From assembly GCA_046330225.1 (NCBI GenBank), contig JAXLTD010000023.1, positions 1 to 7,534 on the forward strand: a stretch of 7,534 nucleotides of DNA, in the 5' to 3' direction. Positions 1 to 6,610 of this stretch are shown piece after piece. Below the pieces are notes generated by a model that made no database searches, was not told where the DNA came from, and saw only the letters and a program-made list of their open reading frames with translations. The DNA comes from CANJIV01 sp046330225. GTDB lineage: Bacteria > Actinomycetota > Thermoleophilia > Solirubrobacterales > Solirubrobacteraceae. The position numbers were made by a program, and so were the translations under genes. Each line of letters opens with the position of its first letter. Position 1 is the stretch's first letter.

Positions 1-467
1 CGCGCGGGATCTTCCGGGTCCACCAGTTCGACAAGGTCGAGATGTTCGCGTTCGTCGCGCCGGCCGGCTCGCCGGACGAGCACGAGCGGCTCCTGTCGAT
101 CGAGGAGGGCATCCTCCAGGCGCTCGAGATCCCCTACCGCGTGGTGAACATCGCGGCCGGCGATCTCGGGGCGTCGGCCGCCAAGAAGTACGACTGCGAG
201 GCGTGGCTGCCGGGCCAGGAGCGATTCCGGGAGCTGACCTCCTGCTCGAACACCACTGACTTCCAGGCCCGGCGCCTCGACATCCGCTTCCGTCCCGAGG
301 GTGAGAAGCGGCCGCGCACGGTCCACACGCTCAACGGCACCGCGGTCGCCGTGGGCCGGACGATCATCGCGCTGCTCGAGAACGGCCAGCAGGAGGACGG
401 CAGCGTCGTGCTCCCCGCGCCGCTCGTTGCCTGCGGGGCGCCGGCGACGCTCGGGCCCGCGACTTGA
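1..467 (+). CDS. serS: Seryl-tRNA synthetase, C-terminal part (5' end outside window)
   Basis: The reading frame enters the window open, with its first complete codon at position 3, and gives about 154 C-terminal residues. It opens with RGIFRVHQFDKVEMF, the class II synthetase motif 2 region as found in SerRS. It continues through the SerRS-typical ELTSCSNTTDFQARR segment (about 231-275) and ends with motif 3, NGTAVAVGRTIIALLEN (from 333), just before the stop. The family activates serine with ATP and charges tRNA-Ser in the cytoplasm; this part carries the back half of the catalytic core. The tail after motif 3 is normal in length but not distinctive. The N-terminal coiled-coil arm that grips the tRNA long variable arm lies outside the window. 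An internal ATG at 42 is not the start, because motif 2 begins upstream of it. A tRNA-Ser gene lies about 7 kb downstream. Identification is secure; only completeness is unknown. Confidence 0.97.
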   Translation, partial: RGIFRVHQFDKVEMFAFVAPAGSPDEHERLLSIEEGILQALEIPYRVVNIAAGDLGASAAKKYDCEAWLPGQERFRELTSCSNTTDFQARRLDIRFRPEGEKRPRTVHTLNGTAVAVGRTIIALLENGQQEDGSVVLPAPLVACGAPATLGPAT

Positions 468-483
468 GCGGCGGCGGGCCGCA

Positions 484-489
484 TAGGAT
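484..489 (+). promoter_or_regulatory. Putative -10 element of pgi (leaderless-type)
   Basis: TAGGAT lies 7 nt upstream of the pgi ATG at 497, and there is no purine-rich Shine-Dalgarno sequence between them. A -10 hexamer at this distance would place the transcription start at or within a base or two of the ATG. A TTGAGC at 464-469, overlapping the serS stop codon, could be a poor -35 box, but its 14-nt spacing is short. If real, pgi is transcribed independently of serS although only 29 bp separate the genes. This is inferred from position and sequence only. Confidence 0.55.
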
Positions 490-496
490 CGCGGGC

Positions 497-2131
497 ATGA
501 CCTCCTCCTTGCGCGAGCACCCCGTCTGGCAGGCCCTCGAGGCCCACCACTCTCACATCGAGCCGCGCCATCTGCGCGAGATGTTCGAGACCGACCCCGG
601 TCGCGGGACCCGGATGACGCTCGAGGACGTCGGGCTCTACCTGGACTACTCCAAGCACCGTGCCACCGACGAGACCGTCGGGCTGCTCGTCGCCCTCGCC
701 AAGGCCTGCGGCGTCGAGGAGCGCCGGGATGCGATGTTCGCCGGCGAGAAGATCAACGTCACCGAGGACCGGGCGGTGCTCCACGTCGCGCTGCGGGCCC
801 CGCGCGGCACCGTGATCGAGGTCGACGGCCACGACGTCGTGCCCGACGTGCACGCCGTCCTGGACCGCATGGGCGAGTTCAGCGACCGGGTCCGCTCCGG
901 CGCCTGGACCGGCCACACCGGCCGGCGGATTCGCAACGTCGTGAACATCGGGATCGGCGGCTCCGACCTGGGCCCCGTCATGGCCTATCGGGCCCTGCGC
1001 CACTTCAGCCAGCGCGACCTGCGCTTCGAGTTCGTCTCCAACGTCGACGGCACCGACTTCGTCGAGAGCACGCGCGACCTCGACCCCGAAGAGACGCTCT
1101 TCATCGTCGCGTCGAAGACGTTCACGACGCTCGAGACGATGACGAACGCGCACACGGCCCGGGCGTGGCTGCTGCACGGGCTCGGCGGCGACGAGGCCGC
1201 GGTCGCCAGACACTTCGTCGCGCTGTCGACCAACGCCGAGGCCGTCGCGGCGTTCGGCATCGACACCGACAACATGTTCGGCTTCTGGGACTGGGTCGGC
1301 GGCCGCTACTCGATGGACTCGGCGATCGGGCTGTCGACCATGCTGGCGATCGGGCCCGAGGGGTTCGCCGAACTGCTGGCCGGGTTCCACGCCATGGACG
1401 AGCACTTCCGCACCGCCCCGCTCGAGCGCAACCTCCCGGCGATCATGGGCCTGCTGACGGTCTGGTACCGGGAGTTCTTCGGCACCCAGACGGTCGCGGT
1501 GCTGCCCTACGACCAGTACCTCGAGCGGTTCCCGGCCTACCTCCAGCAGCTCACGATGGAGTCGAACGGCAAGCACGTCACGCTCGAAGGCGACCGCGTG
1601 GACTACGCCACCGGACCGATCTTCTGGGGCGAGCCGGGCACGAACGGCCAGCACTCGTTCTACCAGCTGATTCACCAGGGCACGACGATCATCCCGTGCG
1701 ACTTCATCGCCTTCGCCCAGACGCTGAACCCGCTCGGCGATCACCACGACCTGCTGACCGCCAACGTCTTCGCCCAGGCCCAGGCGCTCGCCTTCGGCAA
1801 GACGCCGGAGGAGGTGCGGGCCGAAGGCGTGGAGGAGCGGCTCGTGCCGCACAAGGAGTTCGACGGCAACCGCCCGTCGAGCGTGATCATGGCGCAGCGG
1901 CTGGACCCCCGGACGCTCGGAACGCTCGTGGCGCTCTACGAGCACAGCGTGTTCGTGCAGGGTGCGATCTGGGGGATCGACTCGTTCGACCAGTGGGGAG
2001 TCGAGCTCGGAAAGGTGCTGGCGAAGGCGATCGTGCCGGAACTGCAGTCCGGCAACGAGCCCGCAGGCGCCCACGACAGCTCGACCAACGCGCTGATCGC
2101 CCGCTACCGGGCGCAGCGCCGCGGCGGCTGA
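497..2131 (+). CDS. pgi: Glucose-6-phosphate isomerase
   Basis: The 544-residue product is the usual size for the long bacterial/eukaryotic PGI family. It interconverts glucose-6-phosphate and fructose-6-phosphate in the cytoplasm (glycolysis, gluconeogenesis, feed to the pentose phosphate route). Visible landmarks are LDYSKHR near the N-terminus, MFAGEKIN, the phosphate-binding GIGGSDLGP (152-160), SKTFTT, PGI signature 1 in DWVGGRYS (265-272), ESNGK with the expected catalytic Glu at 355, the GQHSFYQLIHQGT segment with the expected His at 386, and signature 2 DSFDQWGVELGK with the catalytic Lys at 506. No key residue is missing. The frame is open back to a TTG at 464, inside the serS stop region, but I chose the ATG at 497: it follows a -10-like hexamer and MTSSLREHPVWQAL matches where family members begin. 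The gene ends 10 bp before the convergent sulfatase stop. Confidence 0.97.
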   Translation: MTSSLREHPVWQALEAHHSHIEPRHLREMFETDPGRGTRMTLEDVGLYLDYSKHRATDETVGLLVALAKACGVEERRDAMFAGEKINVTEDRAVLHVALRAPRGTVIEVDGHDVVPDVHAVLDRMGEFSDRVRSGAWTGHTGRRIRNVVNIGIGGSDLGPVMAYRALRHFSQRDLRFEFVSNVDGTDFVESTRDLDPEETLFIVASKTFTTLETMTNAHTARAWLLHGLGGDEAAVARHFVALSTNAEAVAAFGIDTDNMFGFWDWVGGRYSMDSAIGLSTMLAIGPEGFAELLAGFHAMDEHFRTAPLERNLPAIMGLLTVWYREFFGTQTVAVLPYDQYLERFPAYLQQLTMESNGKHVTLEGDRVDYATGPIFWGEPGTNGQHSFYQLIHQGTTIIPCDFIAFAQTLNPLGDHHDLLTANVFAQAQALAFGKTPEEVRAEGVEERLVPHKEFDGNRPSSVIMAQRLDPRTLGTLVALYEHSVFVQGAIWGIDSFDQWGVELGKVLAKAIVPELQSGNEPAGAHDSSTNALIARYRAQRRGG

Positions 2132-2141
2132 GCGCGGGCGC

Positions 2142-3698
2142 CTAGCGCGGTCCCGGCGGGTCCGGGCGCGCGGCGCGGCAGGAGACGCCGGCGCAGCGGC
2201 GCAGTTGGGCCAGCTCGCGGGCGAGCACGGCGCGGGTGCGCGCGTAGCGGGGGTCGGCGTGCCGCGACCGCAGCTCCTGCGGGTCGCGCGCGAGGTCGTA
2301 CAGCTCACGATCCTTGGTCGTGTAGTACTCGACGTAGAGGAAGCGGGGCGTGCGGATGGCGGTGTACCCGGGGAGGGCGGTCCCCGTCGCCGAGGGAGGC
2401 GCAGTCCCGTCCTGGTCGTTGTCACCGGCCGGGGAGGGCGCGAGGCCTTCGTGGAGTATCGGGCGCGCGGTCCGCCGGGAGGGGTTCCGCGCGAACGGGA
2501 GCAGCGAACGGCCGTCCATCGCCTTCGTCGGACGCGCTCCGGAGGCTTCGACGATCGTCGGTGCGAGGTCGACGTTGCTCACGAGCTCGGCGGAGCGCTG
2601 TCCGCGGGCCAGCCCCGGGCCCCGCATGAGCAGGGGAAGATGCGACGAGGCCTCGTGCACGAGGTACTTGCCCTGCGGCACGCGGTGCTCGCCGTGGAAG
2701 AACCCGTTGTCGGACGTGAAGATCACGTACGTCCTCCGCAGGCTCCCGGTCGCGCGCAGGGTGCTGACGATCGCCTCGACCGCCTGATCGACTGCGAGGA
2801 GGGCCTCGCGGCGGGCGCGGAAGTTGCGGGTGATGCGCCGGATCTGCTGGGCCGTCAGGCGCGGGGCAGCCCGGACGAAGCTGGGCTTGTCCGAGACGTC
2901 GACTTCGTCGAAGGATGCCGGGCGCGGCAGCGGCATGGCGGCGAACCGTCCCCGGTGCCGGGGAGCGGGGCGAACGGAAACCTCGCGAGGGCGCTGGCCC
3001 GCCTCGGCGTGCGGCGCCAGGAAGGCGACCGAGAGGTAGAAGGGACGCCCGGTCGCGGCCCGGCGGCGGATGAAGTCGACGGCCTTCTGCCGATAGACGT
3101 CGGTCTGGTAGAGGGCCGGGTCCTCGACCGTGCGCTGTCCGTAGGTCCGCAGCGTGCCGTTCTCGTTCAGCGTGTAGCCCCACATGCGGTAGGTGGAGCC
3201 GTCCACCGACCCGTACCACTCGGTCCAGCCGGGCGGCACGTCGGCGGGGACATCGCGGCCGTAGCCGTTGAGGTACTTCCCGATGTGCGCGGTCGCATAG
3301 CCGGCGCGTTGCAGCCAGACCGGGAGCGTGTTGGCCTTGTCGAGCCGGCCGTAGCCCCCGTTGGGGGGCTTGTTCGAGCGGACGTTGTGGTTGTGGGCGT
3401 AGCGGCCGGTGAGGAGCGTGGCCCGGGACGGGCAGCACAGCGGGTAGGAGGCGTAGTCGCGGGCGAAGGTCACACCGGCCTCGCCGATGGCCCGCCGCGT
3501 GCCGGCCATGACGGCCAGATCGCGAAACGTCTGGTCGTCGGTCATCAGCATCACGATGTTCGGCTTGGGGCTCGGTGCGGCGCCCGCGCGGGCCGGCCCG
3601 TCGGCCGCGCCAGCCGCGGCCACCGCCGCAACAGCGAGCAGGAGCGCCGTTCCCGCCGCCATGGCTGCGCCCCTGCGGTGCCCGGCACTCCGAGTCAT
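2142..3698 (-). CDS. Secreted Cys-type sulfatase (N-acetylglucosamine-6-sulfatase-like)
   Basis: The product is 518 residues, the normal length for an arylsulfatase-family enzyme. A basic start followed by an Ala/Leu-rich stretch (about 12-35) looks like a Sec signal peptide or anchor. PNIVMLMTDDQ supplies metal-binding Asp54-Asp55. CCPSRATLLTG is sulfatase signature 1, with Cys88 the residue expected to be oxidised to formylglycine. HIGKYLNGYG (Lys141) is signature 2, and TSDNG (Asp330, Asn331) and Lys344 complete the usual site. CCPSR followed by YAHNHNV and GKYLNGYG resembles the GlcNAc-6-sulfatase branch, but substrate cannot be read from sequence. A C-terminal CAGVSC pair could form a disulfide. 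The start is the ATG at 3698, which has GGGAGGAAC just upstream; an upstream TTG at 3749 in the same frame would add 17 residues that do not look like a signal peptide. No formylglycine-generating enzyme or transporter is nearby. The gene converges on pgi and diverges from vsr. Confidence 0.93.
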   Translation of the reverse strand: MTRSAGHRRGAAMAAGTALLLAVAAVAAAGAADGPARAGAAPSPKPNIVMLMTDDQTFRDLAVMAGTRRAIGEAGVTFARDYASYPLCCPSRATLLTGRYAHNHNVRSNKPPNGGYGRLDKANTLPVWLQRAGYATAHIGKYLNGYGRDVPADVPPGWTEWYGSVDGSTYRMWGYTLNENGTLRTYGQRTVEDPALYQTDVYRQKAVDFIRRRAATGRPFYLSVAFLAPHAEAGQRPREVSVRPAPRHRGRFAAMPLPRPASFDEVDVSDKPSFVRAAPRLTAQQIRRITRNFRARREALLAVDQAVEAIVSTLRATGSLRRTYVIFTSDNGFFHGEHRVPQGKYLVHEASSHLPLLMRGPGLARGQRSAELVSNVDLAPTIVEASGARPTKAMDGRSLLPFARNPSRRTARPILHEGLAPSPAGDNDQDGTAPPSATGTALPGYTAIRTPRFLYVEYYTTKDRELYDLARDPQELRSRHADPRYARTRAVLARELAQLRRCAGVSCRAARPDPPGPR

Positions 3699-3703
3699 CT
3701 GTT

Positions 3704-3708
3704 CCTCC
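3704..3708 (-). promoter_or_regulatory. Shine-Dalgarno of the sulfatase gene
   Basis: On the minus strand GGAGG, within GGGAGGAACAG, sits 5 nt before the ATG at 3698. It is the clearest ribosome binding site in the window and decides the sulfatase start in favour of this ATG over the in-frame TTG at 3749. It also implies that this gene has a real 5' leader, unlike pgi, vsr and the SHOCT gene. Confidence 0.85.
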
Positions 3709-3711
3709 CGA

Positions 3712-3743
3712 ACGGTTCGCGGCTCGATCGCGCCACGGTTCGC
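3712..3743 (-). repeat. Direct repeat upstream of sulfatase, possible operator
   Basis: On the minus strand GCGAACCGT occurs twice, at 3743-3735 and 3720-3712, 23 bp start to start, or about two helical turns. The proximal copy overlaps an 11-bp palindrome, CGAACGGTTCG (3709-3719), next to the Shine-Dalgarno. The spacer contains CGATCG. The position in the leader or promoter of the sulfatase would suit a repressor or activator site. No binding protein is identifiable, so this is a sequence observation only. Confidence 0.4.
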
Positions 3744-3770
3744 TGCCAAGAACCCGGACGGATGGCCGGA

Positions 3771-3782
3771 GTTTCGGGAAAC
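3771..3782. promoter_or_regulatory. Palindrome GTTTC-GG-GAAAC in divergent spacer
   Basis: GTTTCGGGAAAC has perfect 5-bp arms around a 2-bp centre. It lies in the middle of the 128-bp spacer between the divergent sulfatase and vsr genes, 73 bp from the sulfatase ATG and 44 bp from the vsr GTG. It is relatively AT-rich for this genome, which makes it stand out. A dimeric regulator could bind here, but no matching regulator gene is present in the window. Confidence 0.3.
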
Positions 3783-3792
3783 GTCAGCCGTG

Positions 3793-3811
3793 CGCCGGCG
3801 GGGCGCCGGCG
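3793..3811. repeat. Perfect 19-bp inverted repeat abutting vsr -10
   Basis: CGCCGGCG-GGG-CGCCGGCG has two 8-bp arms, each itself palindromic, around a 3-nt centre. It ends on the base immediately before the TATCCT hexamer of vsr, so it occupies the -10/-35 spacer. It could be an operator for vsr or a strong hairpin. The motif is pure G+C, so chance formation is easier here than in a balanced genome. Confidence 0.45.
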
Positions 3812-3817
3812 TATCCT
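3812..3817 (+). promoter_or_regulatory. Putative -10 element of vsr (leaderless-type)
   Basis: TATCCT lies 9 nt upstream of the GTG at 3827. No Shine-Dalgarno sequence is visible, and the arrangement matches the TANNNT-near-start pattern at pgi and at the SHOCT gene. The predicted leader is about 2-3 nt. No convincing -35 box is seen; that region is filled by the inverted repeat at 3793-3811. Confidence 0.5.
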
Positions 3818-3826
3818 CGCCTCGCC

Positions 3827-4273
3827 GTGGCCGACATCTTCACTCCCGAGAAGCGCAGCGAGGTCATGGCGGCGATTCGCAGCAGCGGGACCAAGCCCGA
3901 GCTGCGGCTGATCGCGATGGTGCAGGAGCTGGTCGGCGAGGACCTCGAGGTCGACTGCAACGTGCGCACCCTCCCGGGCACGCCCGACGTCGTCGTGCCG
4001 GAGCTCGACCTGGCGATCTTCGCGGACGGCTGCTTCTTCCACGGCTGCCCCAAGCACGGGAAGGTGCCGAGCTCCAACGTCGACTACTGGGCGCCGAAGC
4101 TCGCCCGCAACGTCCAGCGCGACACGCGCAGCCGCGCCGCGCTTCGGCGCCGAGGCTATGCGGTCTGGCGGTTCTGGGAGCACGACCTCACCGGCCGGCG
4201 AGGCGAGCGCACGCTCGCGATCCTCGCCAAGCGGCTCGAGCGCCGCCGCACCGAGGTCGGCCGCACGGGGTGA
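3827..4273 (+). CDS. vsr: Very short patch repair (Vsr) mismatch endonuclease
   Basis: The 148-residue product is close to E. coli Vsr (156). Vsr nicks 5' of the T in T:G mismatches left by deamination of 5-methylcytosine and starts short patch repair. Residues that line up with my recollection of the E. coli enzyme are RSEVMAAI with Met14 (intercalating wedge), Glu25, LPGTPDVVV with Asp54 (metal ligand, E. coli Asp51) and DGCFFHGCPKH with His72 (E. coli His69). Cys69, Cys74, His77 and His119 (in WEHDL) probably form the structural zinc site; E. coli uses more cysteine. Asp67 replaces E. coli His64. I chose GTG at 3827 because the text from ADIFTPEKRS onward matches the family start and a -10-like hexamer precedes it; the frame runs further upstream only as non-homologous sequence. 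No cytosine methyltransferase lies in the window, so the usual dcm partner is absent locally. The gene converges on the GGDEF-EAL gene. Confidence 0.9.
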   Translation: MADIFTPEKRSEVMAAIRSSGTKPELRLIAMVQELVGEDLEVDCNVRTLPGTPDVVVPELDLAIFADGCFFHGCPKHGKVPSSNVDYWAPKLARNVQRDTRSRAALRRRGYAVWRFWEHDLTGRRGERTLAILAKRLERRRTEVGRTG

Positions 4274-4312
4274 GCCGGGCGTCGGCCGCGCCGGGTGGCA
4301 GGCGCCGGCTCA
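4271..4312. terminator. Possible bidirectional hairpin between convergent genes
   Basis: TGAGCCGG (4271-4278) and CCGGCTCA (4305-4312) form a perfect 8-bp inverted repeat that contains the stop codons of both vsr and the convergent GGDEF-EAL gene. The 26-nt interior can fold further with short CGCC/GGCG pairing. There is no T-run on either side, so it is not a classical intrinsic terminator. Its placement in a 36-bp convergent spacer supports a two-way transcription end or mRNA 3' end stabiliser. Confidence 0.4.
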
Positions 4313-6610
4313 GGCCCGCCGCACCGTCGGCAGGACGGACGGCCGGCGCGGGATGTGCCCGAGGGGCGCTGGGGCGCCGTCGGCCGCGCCGTCCGGCGCG
4401 GGCCAGCGGTCGAGCCAGCGCACGAGCTCAGGGAAGGGCAGCGGCCGGGCGATGTGAAAGCCCTGACCGAGATCGCAGCCGAGCTCGCGAAGCCACTCGA
4501 GGGCGGAGGCGTCCTCGATGCCTTCGGCGACGATCGGGAGGCCGAAGGCATGAGCGAGCTCAACGGTCGAGCGCACGATGGCGGCGTTGCGCCCGTCCTC
4601 CGGCACGCCGTCGATGAACGAGCGGTCGAGCTTGATCGCGCTGAGCGGGAGGTCCCGGAGATACGACAGCGAGGCTTGGCCGGTGCCGTAGTCGTCGACG
4701 GAGATGGCGACGCCGGCGTCGCGCAGGCGGCGCAGGACCTTCAGGCCGCGCACCCGATCGGCGAGGATCGTCGATTCGGTGACCTCGACCAGGAGCGCGC
4801 CGGACGGCATGGCGTGCTCGGCGAGGCGCGCCTCGATCCGCTCGGGCAGCCGGCCGTCGATGAGGTCGGCGGGCGAGACGTTCACGGCCACGGCCACGGG
4901 GAAGCCCAAGCGCCGCAGCCGGGCGCAGTCGCCGAGCGCCCGGTCCAGCACGTAGGAGGTGAGGCGCGGCATGAGGTTGGCCTGCTCGGCGGCGGGGAGG
5001 AACTCGTCGGGTGCGAGAAACCCGCGCGCCGGGTGCTCCCAGCGCACGAGGGCCTCGATCGACACGACCGTCCCGGTGCTCAGGTCGAGTTGCGGCTGGT
5101 AGTGGACGTGGAACTGTCCCTCGGCGAGCGCCGCCCGGAGCTCCCCCAGCAGCGCCAGCCGCTCTGGGCTGGCGATGTCGCGTGCGGGATCGAAGATCTC
5201 GACCCCGGTGCGCTGGCGCTTGGCCCGGTACATCGCGATGTCGGCGTGCGACATGAGCTCCCCGGCCGTCGTGCCGTGGCTCGGCGCGGCCGCGACGCCG
5301 AGGCTCGCGTCGAGCGGGATCGTACGGCCGGCCACCTCGAAGAGATCCGCGAGCGAGCGCCGCAGCCGCTCGGCGAGCTCCGCACCGGCCTGCGCCGACG
5401 CGCCCGGTGCGACGACGGCGAACTCGTCGCCGCCCAGCCGCGCCAGCAGCATGTCGCCGGTCACGACGGGGGAGAGCCGTCGCGTCACCGCGCAGAGGAT
5501 GCGGTCGCCCGCGGCGTGGCCGAGCGAATCGTTGATCTCCTTGAACCGGTCGAGATCGAGGATGACGAGGGAGCCGCCCGGACCCGGGCGCTCGACGGCC
5601 TCCGCGAGGTGTTCCACGAGCTGCCGGCGGTTCGCCAGGCCCGTGAGCTCGTCGGTGCGGGCCTCGCGCCGGCTGTTGGCGAGCGCCTGCACCTCGCCGA
5701 TCGTGAGCAGGGTGCGCACGAGCGCGATCGCGAGGGCCGCCGCGGCGAGCCCGATGGCGACCGGCGGCAGGTCCTGCCCCTGCCCGTAGACCAGCAGGCC
5801 GAGCGAGGTGACACCGAACGCGGCGGGAATCGCGACCTGTCCGGTGATCGGAACGTCGGAGGGAGCGGGATCGCCCCGGGTGGTGGCGGCCCATCCGATA
5901 CAGGCAACCGCCACCGGCCAGACGACGTCCAGCAGCCCGCCCTCCTGATACGAGCCGGCGGACTCCTCGAAGAGGTAGACGATGTCGCCGGCGGCGAACG
6001 CGGCGAGTCCGATCGCGAGCAGCCACCACGAGGCATCGCGCGCCCTGACCGCGGTTCCCGCGCTCACGAGCAGGATGATCAGGAAGATCTCCACCGTGGG
6101 GTACGCCAGATTCGTGGCGACGACTTGGAGCTCGCCCTGGGTCTCCGCCAGGACCGGGCCGAGGGCGAATGCGACGACGAGCGCCGCGGCCCCGAACCCG
6201 GCCACCGCGCCGTCGAGCCACATGCTCGGGAGGAAGTGGTGGATCCGCCGGCGGACCATCAGCACGATCGCGACGTAGATCAGGCCGTAGAACGACAGCC
6301 ACATGGCGTCCGCCGGCGACGGGTAGATGTCCTGATTGCCGACGACGAGGCTGCCGTAGACGTTCGCCATCGTGAAGAGGACGATCCCGCTGGCGATCAG
6401 GCGCCACGCCGTGCGGTCCACGGGGTCGGCGGCGGCGCGCAGCCAGCAGGCGATCGCGGCCAGGACGAAGGCGAGGTTGTAGACCCCGGCGTCGAGCCAC
6501 GGGTCGAACCGGGGCGGCGAGCGCAGGAGGACCGACGCGGCGAACGCGGCGACCGACAGCACGAGCAAGGCCCGAATGACGACGAATCTGCGTGGAACCG
6601 GCCCGGGCAT
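4310..6610 (-). CDS. Membrane GGDEF-EAL bifunctional cyclic-di-GMP protein
   Basis: The 766-residue product begins with about ten hydrophobic segments (roughly residues 8-300), a membrane input domain I do not recognise by name. A GGDEF domain follows: DELTGLANRR from 320, LDLDRFKEINDSLGH, and an intact GGDEF at 393-397 (diguanylate cyclase). Then comes an EAL domain with EALVRW (Glu519), EVTES, DDYGTG (639-644), Lys660, VAEGIE (Glu696) and GQGFHIARPLP (Gln716), the residues expected of an active c-di-GMP phosphodiesterase. Both sites look complete, so it may make or degrade c-di-GMP depending on signal. The RxxD inhibitory site expected five residues before GGDEF is absent (TGDM stands there). 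I chose ATG at 6610; a TTG at 6625 would add five residues, and neither has a strong ribosome binding site. No extracellular sensor domain is evident, so sensing is probably within the membrane. The gene converges on vsr and diverges from the SHOCT gene. Confidence 0.92.
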   Translation of the reverse strand: MPGPVPRRFVVIRALLVLSVAAFAASVLLRSPPRFDPWLDAGVYNLAFVLAAIACWLRAAADPVDRTAWRLIASGIVLFTMANVYGSLVVGNQDIYPSPADAMWLSFYGLIYVAIVLMVRRRIHHFLPSMWLDGAVAGFGAAALVVAFALGPVLAETQGELQVVATNLAYPTVEIFLIILLVSAGTAVRARDASWWLLAIGLAAFAAGDIVYLFEESAGSYQEGGLLDVVWPVAVACIGWAATTRGDPAPSDVPITGQVAIPAAFGVTSLGLLVYGQGQDLPPVAIGLAAAALAIALVRTLLTIGEVQALANSRREARTDELTGLANRRQLVEHLAEAVERPGPGGSLVILDLDRFKEINDSLGHAAGDRILCAVTRRLSPVVTGDMLLARLGGDEFAVVAPGASAQAGAELAERLRRSLADLFEVAGRTIPLDASLGVAAAPSHGTTAGELMSHADIAMYRAKRQRTGVEIFDPARDIASPERLALLGELRAALAEGQFHVHYQPQLDLSTGTVVSIEALVRWEHPARGFLAPDEFLPAAEQANLMPRLTSYVLDRALGDCARLRRLGFPVAVAVNVSPADLIDGRLPERIEARLAEHAMPSGALLVEVTESTILADRVRGLKVLRRLRDAGVAISVDDYGTGQASLSYLRDLPLSAIKLDRSFIDGVPEDGRNAAIVRSTVELAHAFGLPIVAEGIEDASALEWLRELGCDLGQGFHIARPLPFPELVRWLDRWPAPDGAADGAPAPLGHIPRRPSVLPTVRRA

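Noticed and set aside
464..496. TTG at 464 as the pgi start
   Set aside because: It overlaps the serS stop region, lacks a ribosome site, and the added 11 residues are not family-like. The ATG at 497 follows a -10-like hexamer.
2115..2150. Terminator hairpin between the convergent pgi and sulfatase stops
   Set aside because: Only short GCGC pairings and a loopless CGCCGCGGCG palindrome are present in the 10-bp spacer and its flanks, with no T-run, so it is too weak to call.
134..2425. 763-residue open frame on the minus strand opposite serS and pgi
   Set aside because: It overlaps two securely identified genes in antisense, and its composition (Arg, Asp, Val, Gly rich without motifs) is typical of shadow frames in G+C-rich DNA.
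3699..3749. TTG at 3749 as the sulfatase start
   Set aside because: The ATG at 3698 has a strong, well-spaced Shine-Dalgarno and starts a sensible signal peptide. The 17 extra residues would push the signal peptide inward.
2205..3911. 568-residue open frame on the plus strand opposite the sulfatase
   Set aside because: It runs antisense to an intact sulfatase and into the start of vsr, and shows no recognisable domain.
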